A stretch of 56,118 nucleotides of DNA from an uncultured Bacteroidales bacterium (GCA_903913285.1 CAIWKO010000008.1:1-56118); one strand, 5' to 3'. Positions 46,666 to 55,931 are shown, counted from the first letter of the stretch. Notes: a model not told the origin generated them from the sequence alone. A program made the numbers and translations.

Positions 46666-46679
46666 CGTAAACCCTTTGT

Positions 46680-49600
46680 ATGAAAAAACCACTACTCCTC
46701 CTTGTTTGCACCATCTTTCTGGCCTTAAGCCTGCGTGCTCAGGTGATGTACAAACCTTCGAAAGCCGAGATCGGCACCCTGCCTGCCTGGGCGCAGATGA
46801 TGTATGGCTCAAATCCCAACGTGTTTGCCGTCGACAGTTTATACCGCCTGTATTATGCCACGCATCCTTTCGTGAAAAGCTATCACACCCAATACTACAA
46901 ACGCTGGCGCATAGCCGCTGAAGACCGCCTCGATGCACAGGGTTACGTGATCCCTTATGCCGAAAACGAGCAATTGCAAAAGGAAACCGATTATATGCAC
47001 ATGCTGGCTCAAAAAAAGCACAGCAGTCCCAAAGCCCTCACGCCCTGGAAGCCCGTGGGGCCCTATCAGGTATACGACAACACGGCCCAGCCTGCCAACG
47101 ACCAGTCGAACATATACACCATCGACCAGTGCGCAAGCGCGCCCAACGTGCTGTATTGCGGCAGCGAGCCGGGCGAAGTGTATAAAAGCACCGACGGGGC
47201 TGTTTCGTGGAGATGCATTTCGCTCAACGACGATTTCAGCGGCGGTACGCGAGCCCTCGAGGTCGACCCGAACAATCCCGACATAGTTTTTGCCGGTGGC
47301 GATTCGTATATAAAACGTTCCACCGATGGCGGCGCCACCTGGTCGGTGGTGCTGGCAGCAAGCAGTTTGAACGCCAACGAAATTCTGGTGAACAACGTGA
47401 ACGATCAGATCGTTCTGGTTGCCGGCGATGCAGGTTTATACCGTTCCACCGACGGAGGTTCCACCTTCACACAACTCTACAGCCAGCGTTGTTTCGATGT
47501 AAAACTCAATGCAGCCAACAGTGCTGTGGTGTATCTGGTGAAAGACAATCCCACTTCTATGATCTGCGAATTTTTCCGTTCAACGGATTACGGACTAACC
47601 TGGACACAACAAACCACCGGATGGTACAGCTCTACAGATATTGCCCGCAACGATGGGGGTGCCCGTATCGGGGTAACTCCTGCCGACCCTAACCGCGTGT
47701 ATGTTTACCTGATTGGCGAAGCCAAAACCAACGACTATGGTTTTATTGGCGTATACCGCAGCGACGACGGCGGAACCAGCTGGAACCTGCCCAACCCTCC
47801 GGCCGGCGGACCTTACACTACAACACATCTCAACCTGGCCTACGGCACAACCGACTGGACCTACCATCAGGGCTTTTATAACTGCGCCATCATGGTTTCG
47901 TCCACCAATCCCGACACACTGCTGATAGGCGGATTGAACACCTGGCGCTCCAACGACGGCGCACTCACCTTCTCGCCTGTTTCGGGCTATGTTTCGGGTG
48001 GCAACCTCAGCATGCATGTCGACATGCAGGACTATCGTGCCATAGGAACCAACTATTGGGTTACCTGCGACGGCGGCATCTACACCTCGCCCGACTTTTT
48101 CGAAACCTCTGCCGTTCACAAAAGCGGAGGCCTCAGGGCTTCCGAGTTCTGGGGCTTCGGTTCGGGATGGAACAAAGATATATTGGTGGGTGGATGCTAT
48201 CACAACGGCAACCTGGGCTACGACGAAGATTACGGCGAAGGCAATTTCCTGTCGCTGGGCGGAGGCGAAGCCAGCACAGGCTATATCAACCCGGGCAACA
48301 ACAACAAGGCCTACTTTTCGGATATCGGCGGTAAATATATGCCCGATGTCATCACGGGCGCTATCGGTTCGTTCACCATGGGCATGAGCCCCAACGAAAC
48401 CTACTATTCGGCCGAATCGAGCGAGATGGAGTTCTTCCCTTCCTGCTATAACATTGCTTTCCTCGGACACGACAACAAAATATGGAAAACCATCGACGGA
48501 GGCGCTTCCTTCAACCTGCTGCATGCTTTCGGAACAGACACCACCTTTCAGGTGAAATACATCGAAATTTCGCGCAGCAACCCGCAGGTAATGTATCTCA
48601 ATCAGCAACCCCAATCGTCGAGCACCGGCAAACTCTGGAAAACCACCGACGGAGGCACCACCTGGACCCAACTCACCATTCCGTCGGGCAGCAGCCGGAA
48701 GATGTTGCTATCGTTAGATTTCAATGATGCGAACACGCTCTGGCTCACCTACCCCGATGGCGCCAACGGTTCAAAAATATTCAAAACCACCACGGGCGGA
48801 ACATCATGGACCAACATCACCACCTCCACTCTTAACGGTGAAAGTGCCCACAGCATCGTGAACATAGCCAACACCAACGGAGGCATCTACTTCTGCACGG
48901 CAAGAACCGTCTACTACCGAAACAACACCCTTTCGGACTGGGTGTTGGACAACGACAGTCTGCCATCATTTTTCAATACCGACATAGCCCGGCCTTTCTA
49001 CCGCGACGGAAAACTCCGCATCGCTTCCTACGGCAAAGGCATCTGGGAAAAAGCATTGTACGATCAGCCTTCGGCTCCTATTGCACAGATCATGGTCGAC
49101 AAATTGCAGCAAACCGTGGTGTGCGTGGCCGATTCGTTCTATTTCGACGATTATTCGGTGCTCAACCATGCCGGAGCCTCGTGGCAATGGACATTTCAGG
49201 GTGGCAGCCCCGCCACTTCAACCCTCAGAAACCCGGCGGTGTATTTTGCCAGCCCGGGAACTCATCTTGCCATACTTACCATTACGGATGGAAGCGGGCA
49301 TTCGGATACCGACTCGCTGCAGGTTGCAGTCAACAACTATGTTGAGCCGACATTTGTTCAGGAAGGATTTCAGTCGAGCTTTCCTCCCGCTGATATTTTT
49401 ATCGAGAATCCGAACGGCGATTATCAGTGGTCGCAATACTCGTCTGCGGGCGGTTTCGGAACCAGTTCGCAATGCTCCATATTCGATAACTACGATAACG
49501 ATTCGCAAGGCAATTGGGACGATATGCGCTTGTCGGTCGATTTCACCGCTCCCGCCAACTCCCTGCTCACTTTTGACGTAGCTCATTCCTGCTACGGCGG

Positions 49601-50126
49601 ACAATATACCGACACCCTGAAAGTGCTGGCCTCTACCGATTGCGGAGCCACGTTCACGCAACTCTATTCCAAATGGGGAAGCACATTAGCAACAGCGCCT
49701 TCAAGCCAGAACTTCTTCCAGCCGACACCAGCCCAATGGAGAACCGATACCGTTGATCTTTCAGCCTATGTCGGAACACCGCAACTCATCGTCGCCATCC
49801 GGAATGTCGGACTTTATGGCAACACCATCTACGTCGATAATATCAACATCGCTAACGATAACACCACGGTAAAAGAAGTGAAGCAAACCAACTTCGATGT
49901 GTATCCAAATCCTGTCAGCAGCAATGGAGCATTAACCATCGCCAACCCTTTGAACGAAAAACTCACCATCACGATGTTCGACCAAACGGGTCGTGTGGTG
50001 ATGAAGAACAACATTTCCTCGTCAGGACAGATCAATTTAGCTCCTTATAAACTGTCGGAAGGGATCTATTATTTGAATCTGTATGGCGAAACCAGGATCA
50101 TGAACTTTAAGATCGTGGTAAAATAG
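46680..50126 (+). CDS. Secreted BNR-repeat/PKD protein with T9SS type A sorting domain
   Basis: 1148 residues with a signal peptide (MKKPLLLLVCTIFLALSLRAQ). The N-terminal two thirds are sortilin-like BNR blades, seen as repeated S.DGG.TW motifs (YKSTDGAVSW, KRSTDGGATW, YRSTDGGSTF, YRSDDGGTSW, WKTIDGGASF, WKTTDGGTTW, FKTTTGGTSW), which fold as beta-propellers. A PKD domain (FYFDDYSVLNHAGASWQWTFQGG, read in parts) and a jelly-roll-like region follow. The end (FDVYPNPVSSNGALTI..ISSSGQINLAPYKLSEGIYYLNL) is a type A sorting domain. Surface protein of unknown target. Some similar proteins are annotated as glycosidases, but no catalytic residues are evident here. Confidence 0.9.
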   Translation: MKKPLLLLVCTIFLALSLRAQVMYKPSKAEIGTLPAWAQMMYGSNPNVFAVDSLYRLYYATHPFVKSYHTQYYKRWRIAAEDRLDAQGYVIPYAENEQLQKETDYMHMLAQKKHSSPKALTPWKPVGPYQVYDNTAQPANDQSNIYTIDQCASAPNVLYCGSEPGEVYKSTDGAVSWRCISLNDDFSGGTRALEVDPNNPDIVFAGGDSYIKRSTDGGATWSVVLAASSLNANEILVNNVNDQIVLVAGDAGLYRSTDGGSTFTQLYSQRCFDVKLNAANSAVVYLVKDNPTSMICEFFRSTDYGLTWTQQTTGWYSSTDIARNDGGARIGVTPADPNRVYVYLIGEAKTNDYGFIGVYRSDDGGTSWNLPNPPAGGPYTTTHLNLAYGTTDWTYHQGFYNCAIMVSSTNPDTLLIGGLNTWRSNDGALTFSPVSGYVSGGNLSMHVDMQDYRAIGTNYWVTCDGGIYTSPDFFETSAVHKSGGLRASEFWGFGSGWNKDILVGGCYHNGNLGYDEDYGEGNFLSLGGGEASTGYINPGNNNKAYFSDIGGKYMPDVITGAIGSFTMGMSPNETYYSAESSEMEFFPSCYNIAFLGHDNKIWKTIDGGASFNLLHAFGTDTTFQVKYIEISRSNPQVMYLNQQPQSSSTGKLWKTTDGGTTWTQLTIPSGSSRKMLLSLDFNDANTLWLTYPDGANGSKIFKTTTGGTSWTNITTSTLNGESAHSIVNIANTNGGIYFCTARTVYYRNNTLSDWVLDNDSLPSFFNTDIARPFYRDGKLRIASYGKGIWEKALYDQPSAPIAQIMVDKLQQTVVCVADSFYFDDYSVLNHAGASWQWTFQGGSPATSTLRNPAVYFASPGTHLAILTITDGSGHSDTDSLQVAVNNYVEPTFVQEGFQSSFPPADIFIENPNGDYQWSQYSSAGGFGTSSQCSIFDNYDNDSQGNWDDMRLSVDFTAPANSLLTFDVAHSCYGGQYTDTLKVLASTDCGATFTQLYSKWGSTLATAPSSQNFFQPTPAQWRTDTVDLSAYVGTPQLIVAIRNVGLYGNTIYVDNINIANDNTTVKEVKQTNFDVYPNPVSSNGALTIANPLNEKLTITMFDQTGRVVMKNNISSSGQINLAPYKLSEGIYYLNLYGETRIMNFKIVVK

Positions 50127-50245
50127 TTTTTTTAAACCCGGCAAGCACCGTGTTAATGATAACTAATAATTACGAGCGCCTCCTTTCACAAAAATTGTAA
50201 CATTTTGCTTGTAATTATATCAAACCGTAAAAGTCAACATAAAAG

Positions 50246-50770
50246 ATGACCGCTAAAGAAGAGCAATTCCGTAAGATCGTCGACGAGCATCAGGAGCGTG
50301 TGTGGAACATTTGCCGGCATTATGCACGCACCGAAGACGACATTCAGGATCTTCAGCAGGAGGTGATGATAAACGTGTGGCGCAACCTCGATTCTTTTCG
50401 GGGCGAAGCAGCACTCAGCACCTGGATATACCGCATTGCCGTAAACACGTCGCTCACCTACATCATGAAAGAGAATCGCCGTTCGGGCTTCAATCTTTCG
50501 CTCAACAACCAAAGCATCGAACACCTGATGCACGAGGACGAAACCGAACAAAAACTCGAAACCGAACAAAAACTCGATGCCATGAACGACGTGATAAACC
50601 GGCTTACGGTTATCGACAAGTTGCTGATCTCGCTCTCCATCGAAAAAGTTTCGACACGCGAAATGGCAGAGATCATCGGAATCACAGAACCCAATGTGCG
50701 CACCAAGCTCCACCGCATCCGCGAAGAACTGCGCACCATGATGAAAGGAGGCACTAATGAATCAATCTGA
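50246..50770 (+). CDS. ECF-type RNA polymerase sigma factor
   Basis: 174 residues. Sigma-2 region: VWNICRHYARTEDDIQDLQQEV and FRGEAALSTWIYRIAVNTSL. Sigma-4 region: ISLSIEKVSTREMAEIIGITEPNVRTKLHRIREELR. The linker carries a tandem 18-bp duplication (ETEQKL twice, 50540-50575). It probably directs transcription of an envelope or stress regulon. The next gene starts inside its 3' end (14 bp overlap) and encodes a membrane protein, an arrangement often seen with anti-sigma partners. Confidence 0.9.
   Translation: MTAKEEQFRKIVDEHQERVWNICRHYARTEDDIQDLQQEVMINVWRNLDSFRGEAALSTWIYRIAVNTSLTYIMKENRRSGFNLSLNNQSIEHLMHEDETEQKLETEQKLDAMNDVINRLTVIDKLLISLSIEKVSTREMAEIIGITEPNVRTKLHRIREELRTMMKGGTNESI
50747..50751 (+). 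promoter_or_regulatory. Canonical Shine-Dalgarno GGAGG before the membrane partner
   Basis: GGAGG with a 5-nt spacer precedes ATG 50757. Such sites are unusual in this window, where leaders are A-rich. It lies within the sigma-factor codons (KGG), so it may be coincidence, but it would help to start the overlapping gene. Confidence 0.45.
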
Positions 50771-51332
50771 TAAAAACATGAACCCAACACCAAGCATCGA
50801 AATAGAAAACCTGATGAGCCGCATGCAGAACGAAGACAAGCGGAAAAGGAATTACGTAAAAACCATCTTCATCGTTTATTTATTATTTTCGGGTTTACTT
50901 GCCGTACTGTTGTTCATTACTCCTGATCCGGATCTAAATCTGGCCGACCGCATCTCCGGTTTATCTTATATTGCAGCATTTTTATTCGGAAGCTGGTATT
51001 TTCGGCGCGAGTACAAAATGTATAAAAACATGGATTATACGCTTCCATTGATGCAATTGCTCGAAAAGACCGAAAAACGTTACAGGTTCTTTAACAGGAA
51101 ATGGTTGCCGATAAGCATAATTGTAGTCTTGATTGAAATCGGAGAGATTATTCCGTATATAAATGGTTTTATGGTGTGGAATGAGGAAGTGATACACAGA
51201 CTTTTCATCATGCAGGCATTATTCTTGTGTGCTTTGATCGTTGGTGCTTCGATCGGATATATTATCTGGAAAAAACGAACCTACGCGATCTGGAAAGATG
51301 CGAAAACCTTGCTTTCGGAATTGAAGAACTAA
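50757..51332 (+). CDS. Four-helix membrane protein paired with the sigma factor
   Basis: 191 residues. A soluble N-terminus of about 36 residues (MNQSDKNMNPTPSIEIENLMSR.. with charged NEDKRKR) precedes four predicted TM segments: TIFIVYLLFSGLLAVLLFI, ISGLSYIAAFLFGSWYF, WLPISIIVVLIEIGEII and LFIMQALFLCALIVGASIGYI. There is no zinc-binding ASD motif of the usual anti-sigma type. The overlap with the ECF gene implies co-expression, and it may hold the sigma factor at the membrane. That role is inference from context only. Confidence 0.75.
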   Translation: MNQSDKNMNPTPSIEIENLMSRMQNEDKRKRNYVKTIFIVYLLFSGLLAVLLFITPDPDLNLADRISGLSYIAAFLFGSWYFRREYKMYKNMDYTLPLMQLLEKTEKRYRFFNRKWLPISIIVVLIEIGEIIPYINGFMVWNEEVIHRLFIMQALFLCALIVGASIGYIIWKKRTYAIWKDAKTLLSELKN

Positions 51333-51438
51333 TCCGTTTGAAGCTGCTTCATTCAACTATAGTCACATTAATTCATTTCCGTTAGTTCCGGCATTAGATA
51401 AACTTGATAAACTCAACCTGCTTTTGCCCACAAAGAAC

Positions 51439-51446
51439 TATCTTTG
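51439..51446 (+). promoter_or_regulatory. Putative -7 box (TATCTTTG) for polA
   Basis: TATCTTTG lies 18 nt before the polA ATG at 51465. A TTTG at 51423-51426 is only 12 nt upstream of it, shorter than the usual spacer. Confidence 0.4.
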
Positions 51447-51464
51447 AACTTTAATACTCAACAC

Positions 51465-54269
51465 ATGGCTTCCGATAAAAAACTATATCTGCTCGATGCT
51501 ATGGCGCTTATATATCAGGCGTTCTATGCATACCGCGACCGGCCTCTTATCAACTCAAAAGGGGTAAATACCTCGGCTGTTCACGGCTTTGCCAACGTAC
51601 TTTACAAACTGCTGAAAGAAGAAAAACCTTCGCATATTGGTGTGGCTTTCGATACTCAGGCGCCCACGCTTCGTCATGATGATTTCATTCAATACAAAGC
51701 CAACCGTCAGGAAATGCCCGAAGACCTTGCCAACTCCATTCCCTATATTAAAAGGCTTATCGAAGGCTTTAACATCCCTACTTTATTTGTAGAAGGCTAC
51801 GAAGCCGACGATGTGATAGGCACTCTGGCCAAAGAAGCCGAACAGGCAGGCTTTACGGTTTATATGGTTACTCCCGATAAGGATTTCGGACAACTGGTGA
51901 GCGAAAACGTGATGATATACAAACCCGCCCGCTTTGGCGATAAACCAGCCATCATGGGACCTAAGGAAGTATGCGAGAAGTTCGGCATACAAAACCCCTT
52001 GCAGGTTATCGATATGTTGGGAATTTGGGGCGATGCATCGGATAATATTCCGGGCATACCGGGCATAGGCGAAGTGGGCGCCCGCAAACTCATCAACGAA
52101 TACGGTTCGCTCGAAGGCATACTGGAAAACGTTGATTCTATCACTCCCGAAGGTATCAAACAAAAAGTGATAGCAGGCCGCGAACTGGGGTTGCAATCGA
52201 AATCCCTGGCAACTATCATTCTAAATGTTCCTATAGTGTTCGACGAAACCAAACTTCACCTCGATGCCCCCGACGAACACGAACTGAAAGAACTTTTCGA
52301 CGAACTGGAGATGCGCACCTTTGCCAAACGTGTGTTCACCGATCTATCGGTTCAGCAGCAGGCCACCCCCGCTGCTCAGAAAAGCAGTCAGATGGATATG
52401 TTCGGCGAAGCTGCAGAGGATGAAGCAGAAGAGACGCCGCAAGTCAACACTTCGCTGAAAACCATAGCCGACACACCTCACAAATATGTGTTAGCAGATA
52501 CCGCCGAAAAACGCAGCAAATTAATTGCCGAACTGCTGCAGGCCGAACAGTTTTGTTTCGACACCGAAACCACGGGCTTAGACCCCAACTCGTCGGAACT
52601 GGTGGGCATGTCGTTTTGCATGAAACCGCATCACGCTTACTATATCCCGGTTCCTTCGGTATATGAAGAAGCCTGCGAACTGGTTCAGGAATTTAAACCT
52701 GCTTTTGAGAACTCCGCATCGCTGAAGATAGGGCAAAACATGAAGTTCGACATGGAGATGCTGAAATGGTATGGCATTGAAGTGAAAGGGACTTTGTTCG
52801 ATACCATGCTGGCGCATTACCTGATTGAACCCGATATGCGCCACAACATGGATTACCTGTCGCAAAGCTATCTGGGTTATGAACCCGTGCCCATTGAAAA
52901 ACTTATCGGTAAAAAAGGCAAAAATCAACTCTCGATGGCATTGGTGCCTGTTGAAGACATTAAAGAATATGCCGCCGAAGATGCCGACGTTACCTTTCAG
53001 TTGAAAGAAGTTCTTGAGCCTTTGCTCAACAACGCCAACGCGGCAAAACTTTTTCACGAGGTTGAAATACCGCTGATACCCGTGCTGGCATCGATGGAAA
53101 CCGAGGGGGTGAAACTCGATAAAAAAGCCCTGAACGATTATTCTGCCCAACTCCTCACCGAAGTGCAGCAACTGGAAGAAGAAATTTACGCGCTGGCAGG
53201 TATGCATTTCAATATTTCATCGCCCAAGCAACTCGGCGATGTGCTGTATCTGCATCTGAAGATCATTGATAACCCGAAGAAAACCGCCACCAAACAATTC
53301 TCCACCGCCGAAGATGTGTTGAGCAAGATGATAAACAAACATCCCATCATTCAGAAGATATTGGATTATCGTTCGCTCACCAAACTCAAATCAACTTACG
53401 TGGATGCCCTGCCCGAACTCATCAACCAACGTACCGGGCGCATTCACACTTCGTATAATCAGGCTGTGGCAGCTACAGGGCGACTGAGTTCGAACAATCC
53501 CAACATGCAGAACATACCCGTGCGCACCGAAAAAGGCCGCGAAATTCGTAAGAGTTTCGTGCCCCGCAACGAAGATTATGTGTTGGTTTCGGCCGATTAT
53601 TCGCAGATCGAATTGCGCATCATCGCCTCGGTGAGCAACGAAACCAATATGATAGAAGATTTTCGTCTGGGACATGATATCCATACGGCCACGGCCGCCC
53701 GCGTTTACAACATCCCCCTCGACCGGGTGGATAAAGACATGCGCCGCAATGCCAAAACGGTGAACTTCGGCATTATATACGGCATTTCGGCTTTCGGCCT
53801 GTCCGAACGCCTGAACATCCCGCGCAAGGAAGCAGCCGATATTATCGAACAATATTTTATAAAATATCCTGCCATTAAAAAATATATGGAAAACACTATA
53901 GCCTCGGCACGGCAAAACGGTTATGTGGAAACCATCCTTGGCAGACGCAGGTATTTGCGCGATATCAACTCGGGCAATGCAGTAGTGAGGGGTTATGCCG
54001 AACGCAATGCCATCAACGCGCCCATACAGGGCTCGGCTGCCGACCTGATCAAGATTGCGATGATAAAGATCTTTAACCAAATGACCGAAATGCAAACCCG
54101 CAGCCGTATGATCATGCAGGTGCACGATGAGTTAGTGTTCGATGTGTATAAACCCGAACTCGAAACCTTGCTGCCATTGATAAAAGAAGGCATGAAGAAC
54201 GCGGTATCGCTGAGCGTACCGATGGAGGTTGAGATCAGTTCGGGGAATAATTGGCTGGAAGCGCATTAG
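51465..54269 (+). CDS. polA: DNA polymerase I
   Basis: 934 residues from ATG 51465 (MASDKKLYLLDAMALIYQAFYA); a TTG at 51444 would extend it by seven residues and overlap the -7 box. The 5'-nuclease domain has EGYEADDVIGTLAKEAE, TPDKDFGQLV, GIWGDASDNIPGIPGIGEVGARKLI (about residues 110-210). The 3'-5' exonuclease retains FDTETTGLDP, so proofreading is expected. Polymerase motifs are SADYSQIELRIIA (A), RRNAKTVNFGIIYG (B) and QVHDELVFDV (C). It fills gaps in repair and Okazaki fragment processing. Complete. Confidence 0.97.
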   Translation: MASDKKLYLLDAMALIYQAFYAYRDRPLINSKGVNTSAVHGFANVLYKLLKEEKPSHIGVAFDTQAPTLRHDDFIQYKANRQEMPEDLANSIPYIKRLIEGFNIPTLFVEGYEADDVIGTLAKEAEQAGFTVYMVTPDKDFGQLVSENVMIYKPARFGDKPAIMGPKEVCEKFGIQNPLQVIDMLGIWGDASDNIPGIPGIGEVGARKLINEYGSLEGILENVDSITPEGIKQKVIAGRELGLQSKSLATIILNVPIVFDETKLHLDAPDEHELKELFDELEMRTFAKRVFTDLSVQQQATPAAQKSSQMDMFGEAAEDEAEETPQVNTSLKTIADTPHKYVLADTAEKRSKLIAELLQAEQFCFDTETTGLDPNSSELVGMSFCMKPHHAYYIPVPSVYEEACELVQEFKPAFENSASLKIGQNMKFDMEMLKWYGIEVKGTLFDTMLAHYLIEPDMRHNMDYLSQSYLGYEPVPIEKLIGKKGKNQLSMALVPVEDIKEYAAEDADVTFQLKEVLEPLLNNANAAKLFHEVEIPLIPVLASMETEGVKLDKKALNDYSAQLLTEVQQLEEEIYALAGMHFNISSPKQLGDVLYLHLKIIDNPKKTATKQFSTAEDVLSKMINKHPIIQKILDYRSLTKLKSTYVDALPELINQRTGRIHTSYNQAVAATGRLSSNNPNMQNIPVRTEKGREIRKSFVPRNEDYVLVSADYSQIELRIIASVSNETNMIEDFRLGHDIHTATAARVYNIPLDRVDKDMRRNAKTVNFGIIYGISAFGLSERLNIPRKEAADIIEQYFIKYPAIKKYMENTIASARQNGYVETILGRRRYLRDINSGNAVVRGYAERNAINAPIQGSAADLIKIAMIKIFNQMTEMQTRSRMIMQVHDELVFDVYKPELETLLPLIKEGMKNAVSLSVPMEVEISSGNNWLEAH

Positions 54270-54299
54270 GAGGTAATAGGTAAGAAGTAAGAAATGTAG

Positions 54300-54319
54300 G
54301 GACACGAAATTTCGTGTCC
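54300..54319. repeat. 20-bp perfect palindrome
   Basis: GGACACGAAATTTCGTGTCC follows GTA in the gap between polA and ygiD. It may work as a terminator-like hairpin for polA, but no T tract follows. Palindromes with the same wording (GGGACACGAAATTTCGTGTCCC) occur as dispersed repeats in several phyla. Confidence 0.85.
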
Positions 54320-54370
54320 GTTATATAAATTCCAAATAACAATTTTTGTAACAACAAAATCTTTACAAAT

Positions 54371-55174
54371 ATGGATTCCAAAATCACTAAACCAATCCAA
54401 CCGCGTATGCCGGTTCTGTTTGTGGGGCACGGCAGCCCCATGTATGCTATTGAAAAGAACAAATTTTCGGATACCTGGCGGGCGTTGGGTTTATGGCTCC
54501 CAACGCCTGAAGCCATCCTGTGCATTTCGGCACATTGGGAAACCAACGGAACAAAAGTAACTGCCATGCCACTGCCAAAGACCATACACGATTTTGGCGG
54601 TTTCCCACAAGCACTGTTCGATGTTCAATATCCTGCTCCCGGAAACCCAAGTCTGGCAAAAGATATCGTGGAGCACAGCGGGCAATACAACATTGAACCC
54701 GACCTGAGCTGGGGGCTCGACCATGGATGCTGGAGCGTGGTAAGGTGTATGTATCCCGCGGCCGATATACCCGTGGTTCAGCTTAGCCTCGATTGGAATT
54801 TAAGTCCGGCGCAGCATTATCAGCTTGCCAAAGAACTGTTGCCGCTGAGAGAAAAAGGTGTTCTGATCGTCGGGAGCGGGAATATAGTACATAATTTGCG
54901 GATGATTGAATGGGAAAACCAGGGCGGCGCTGCATGGGCTCTTGCCGCCAATGCAACCATAAAGCAACATATCGAGAGCGGCGATCATCAGGCTTTGGTA
55001 AACTATGCCGGGCTTGGCAAGGAGGTGGAGCTTGCTGTTAACTCGGCCGAACATTTTTTGCCCTTGCTGTATGTTTTAGCGCTGAAACAAGCGGATGAAA
55101 AACTCTGTTTCTTTAACGATAAACCGGTGATGGGTTCGCTTTCGATGACTTCGGTATTGGTGGAGGGGGTGTAG
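54371..55174 (+). CDS. ygiD: Extradiol ring-cleavage dioxygenase, DODA/YgiD family
   Basis: 267 residues. LFVGHGSPMYAIE (His ligand) is near the N-terminus, followed by ISAHWETNGTKV (His ligand), TIHDFGGFPQALFDVQYPAPG, LDHGCWSVVRCMYP (His) and VGSGNIVHNLRMI. These match class III extradiol dioxygenases of the DOPA 4,5-dioxygenase type, which use Fe(II) or zinc and open a catechol ring. The physiological substrate is unknown. The last 40 bp recur at 55940-55983. Confidence 0.9.
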   Translation: MDSKITKPIQPRMPVLFVGHGSPMYAIEKNKFSDTWRALGLWLPTPEAILCISAHWETNGTKVTAMPLPKTIHDFGGFPQALFDVQYPAPGNPSLAKDIVEHSGQYNIEPDLSWGLDHGCWSVVRCMYPAADIPVVQLSLDWNLSPAQHYQLAKELLPLREKGVLIVGSGNIVHNLRMIEWENQGGAAWALAANATIKQHIESGDHQALVNYAGLGKEVELAVNSAEHFLPLLYVLALKQADEKLCFFNDKPVMGSLSMTSVLVEGV

Positions 55175-55204
55175 GGGGTTAGGTGGTAAGGTTGATTTTG
55201 TATG

Positions 55205-55235
55205 CAACAAGGCCGCTGTTAGCAACTTGATAATT
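55205..55235. repeat. Short GCCGCT..AACTTG element, left copy
   Basis: AAGGCCGCTGTTAGCAACTTG (part shown) lies just beyond the stop codon of the minus-strand unknown gene. A close relative, TTGCCGCTAACTTG, lies at 55814-55827 on the other side of that gene; it is the same wording minus GTTAGC. The left copy contains the small palindrome-like GCTgTTAGC. The two together bound the AT-rich gene. Confidence 0.5.
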
Positions 55236-55237
55236 TA

Positions 55238-55792
55238 TTATTTATGTTTTTCGATATTTATAGGATTGCTCCAAATAACATCGCCTTGTTTTCTTTTATC
55301 CACAAGCATTTTAAAAAAACCACTACTATAATCAGGATTTTGTTTAAATACATAGCCCACTGTAGTGTCAATTAGAATAAAGCCAAATTTTATTTTAGTA
55401 ATTTCATTGTTTGAGTCCACTTTATTTTTAATAAGAAGGTGCCTGTATGTAAAACAATTTTTAATAAGAAGGTGCCTGTATGTTACACTATCATAGGGAT
55501 TAATATGAAATTTTCTGGGTGTATTGAGATCACAATCCATTCCTTCTAAATAATAACCATTAGGTTCTATTGTCCAATTACGCGTCCAGTCGCAAGACAT
55601 AGTCCAAAAATTAATTGTGTCACTTGAATTATTTATTAACGACAATTTAATATCATATAATCTTCGTTGTACAGAATCCCAAATTGTGTCTCTAATATTA
55701 TTAATTCTCGCCTGTACAATTAATTTTTGTTCATTTCTAATAAAGGAAACGAATAAAGTCAAAATTAAAATGCTTATTAATAGTCTTTTCAT
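55238..55792 (-). CDS. Exported hypothetical protein with a recent internal duplication
   Basis: 184 residues with a hydrophobic N-terminus (MKRLLISILILTLFVSF). The mature part (RRLYDIKLSLINNSSDTINFWTMSCDWTRNW; beta-sandwich-like pattern) has the feel of small exported Bacteroidota proteins of unknown function. An 11-residue unit is repeated (TYRHLLIKNCF, TYRHLLIKNK) with the 33-bp DNA period intact (26 bp identical, 55425-55450 and 55458-55483). Strongly AT-rich compared with ygiD next to it. Flanked by cassette-like sites and a ygiD remnant, it looks like an acquired gene. Confidence 0.7.
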   Translation of the reverse strand: MKRLLISILILTLFVSFIRNEQKLIVQARINNIRDTIWDSVQRRLYDIKLSLINNSSDTINFWTMSCDWTRNWTIEPNGYYLEGMDCDLNTPRKFHINPYDSVTYRHLLIKNCFTYRHLLIKNKVDSNNEITKIKFGFILIDTTVGYVFKQNPDYSSGFFKMLVDKRKQGDVIWSNPINIEKHK

Positions 55793-55797
55793 TTTAT

Positions 55798-55931
55798 GTT
55801 TTTATTCATTGCCTTGCCGCTAACTTGTTTATTGCTGCCAATCCATTTGTAAACGTTTCCTTCTTCAAAAATACTATTTATCCTTAAACCAAACCATTTA
55901 ATGCCAATATTTTTTGGAAAGAATATTATAT
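55798..55931. other. AT-rich non-coding gap with right copy of the GCCGCT..AACTTG element
   Basis: GCCTTGCCGCTAACTTG (55811-55827) is the right-hand relative of the element at 55205-55235. Beyond it I see only AT-rich sequence with no reading frame or promoter of note, up to the ygiD remnant. Confidence 0.45.

Noticed and set aside
47595-48671. 358-residue minus-strand frame antisense to the BNR protein
   Set aside because: Shadow of GC-rich codons; the sense strand encodes repeated blade motifs and a signal peptide.
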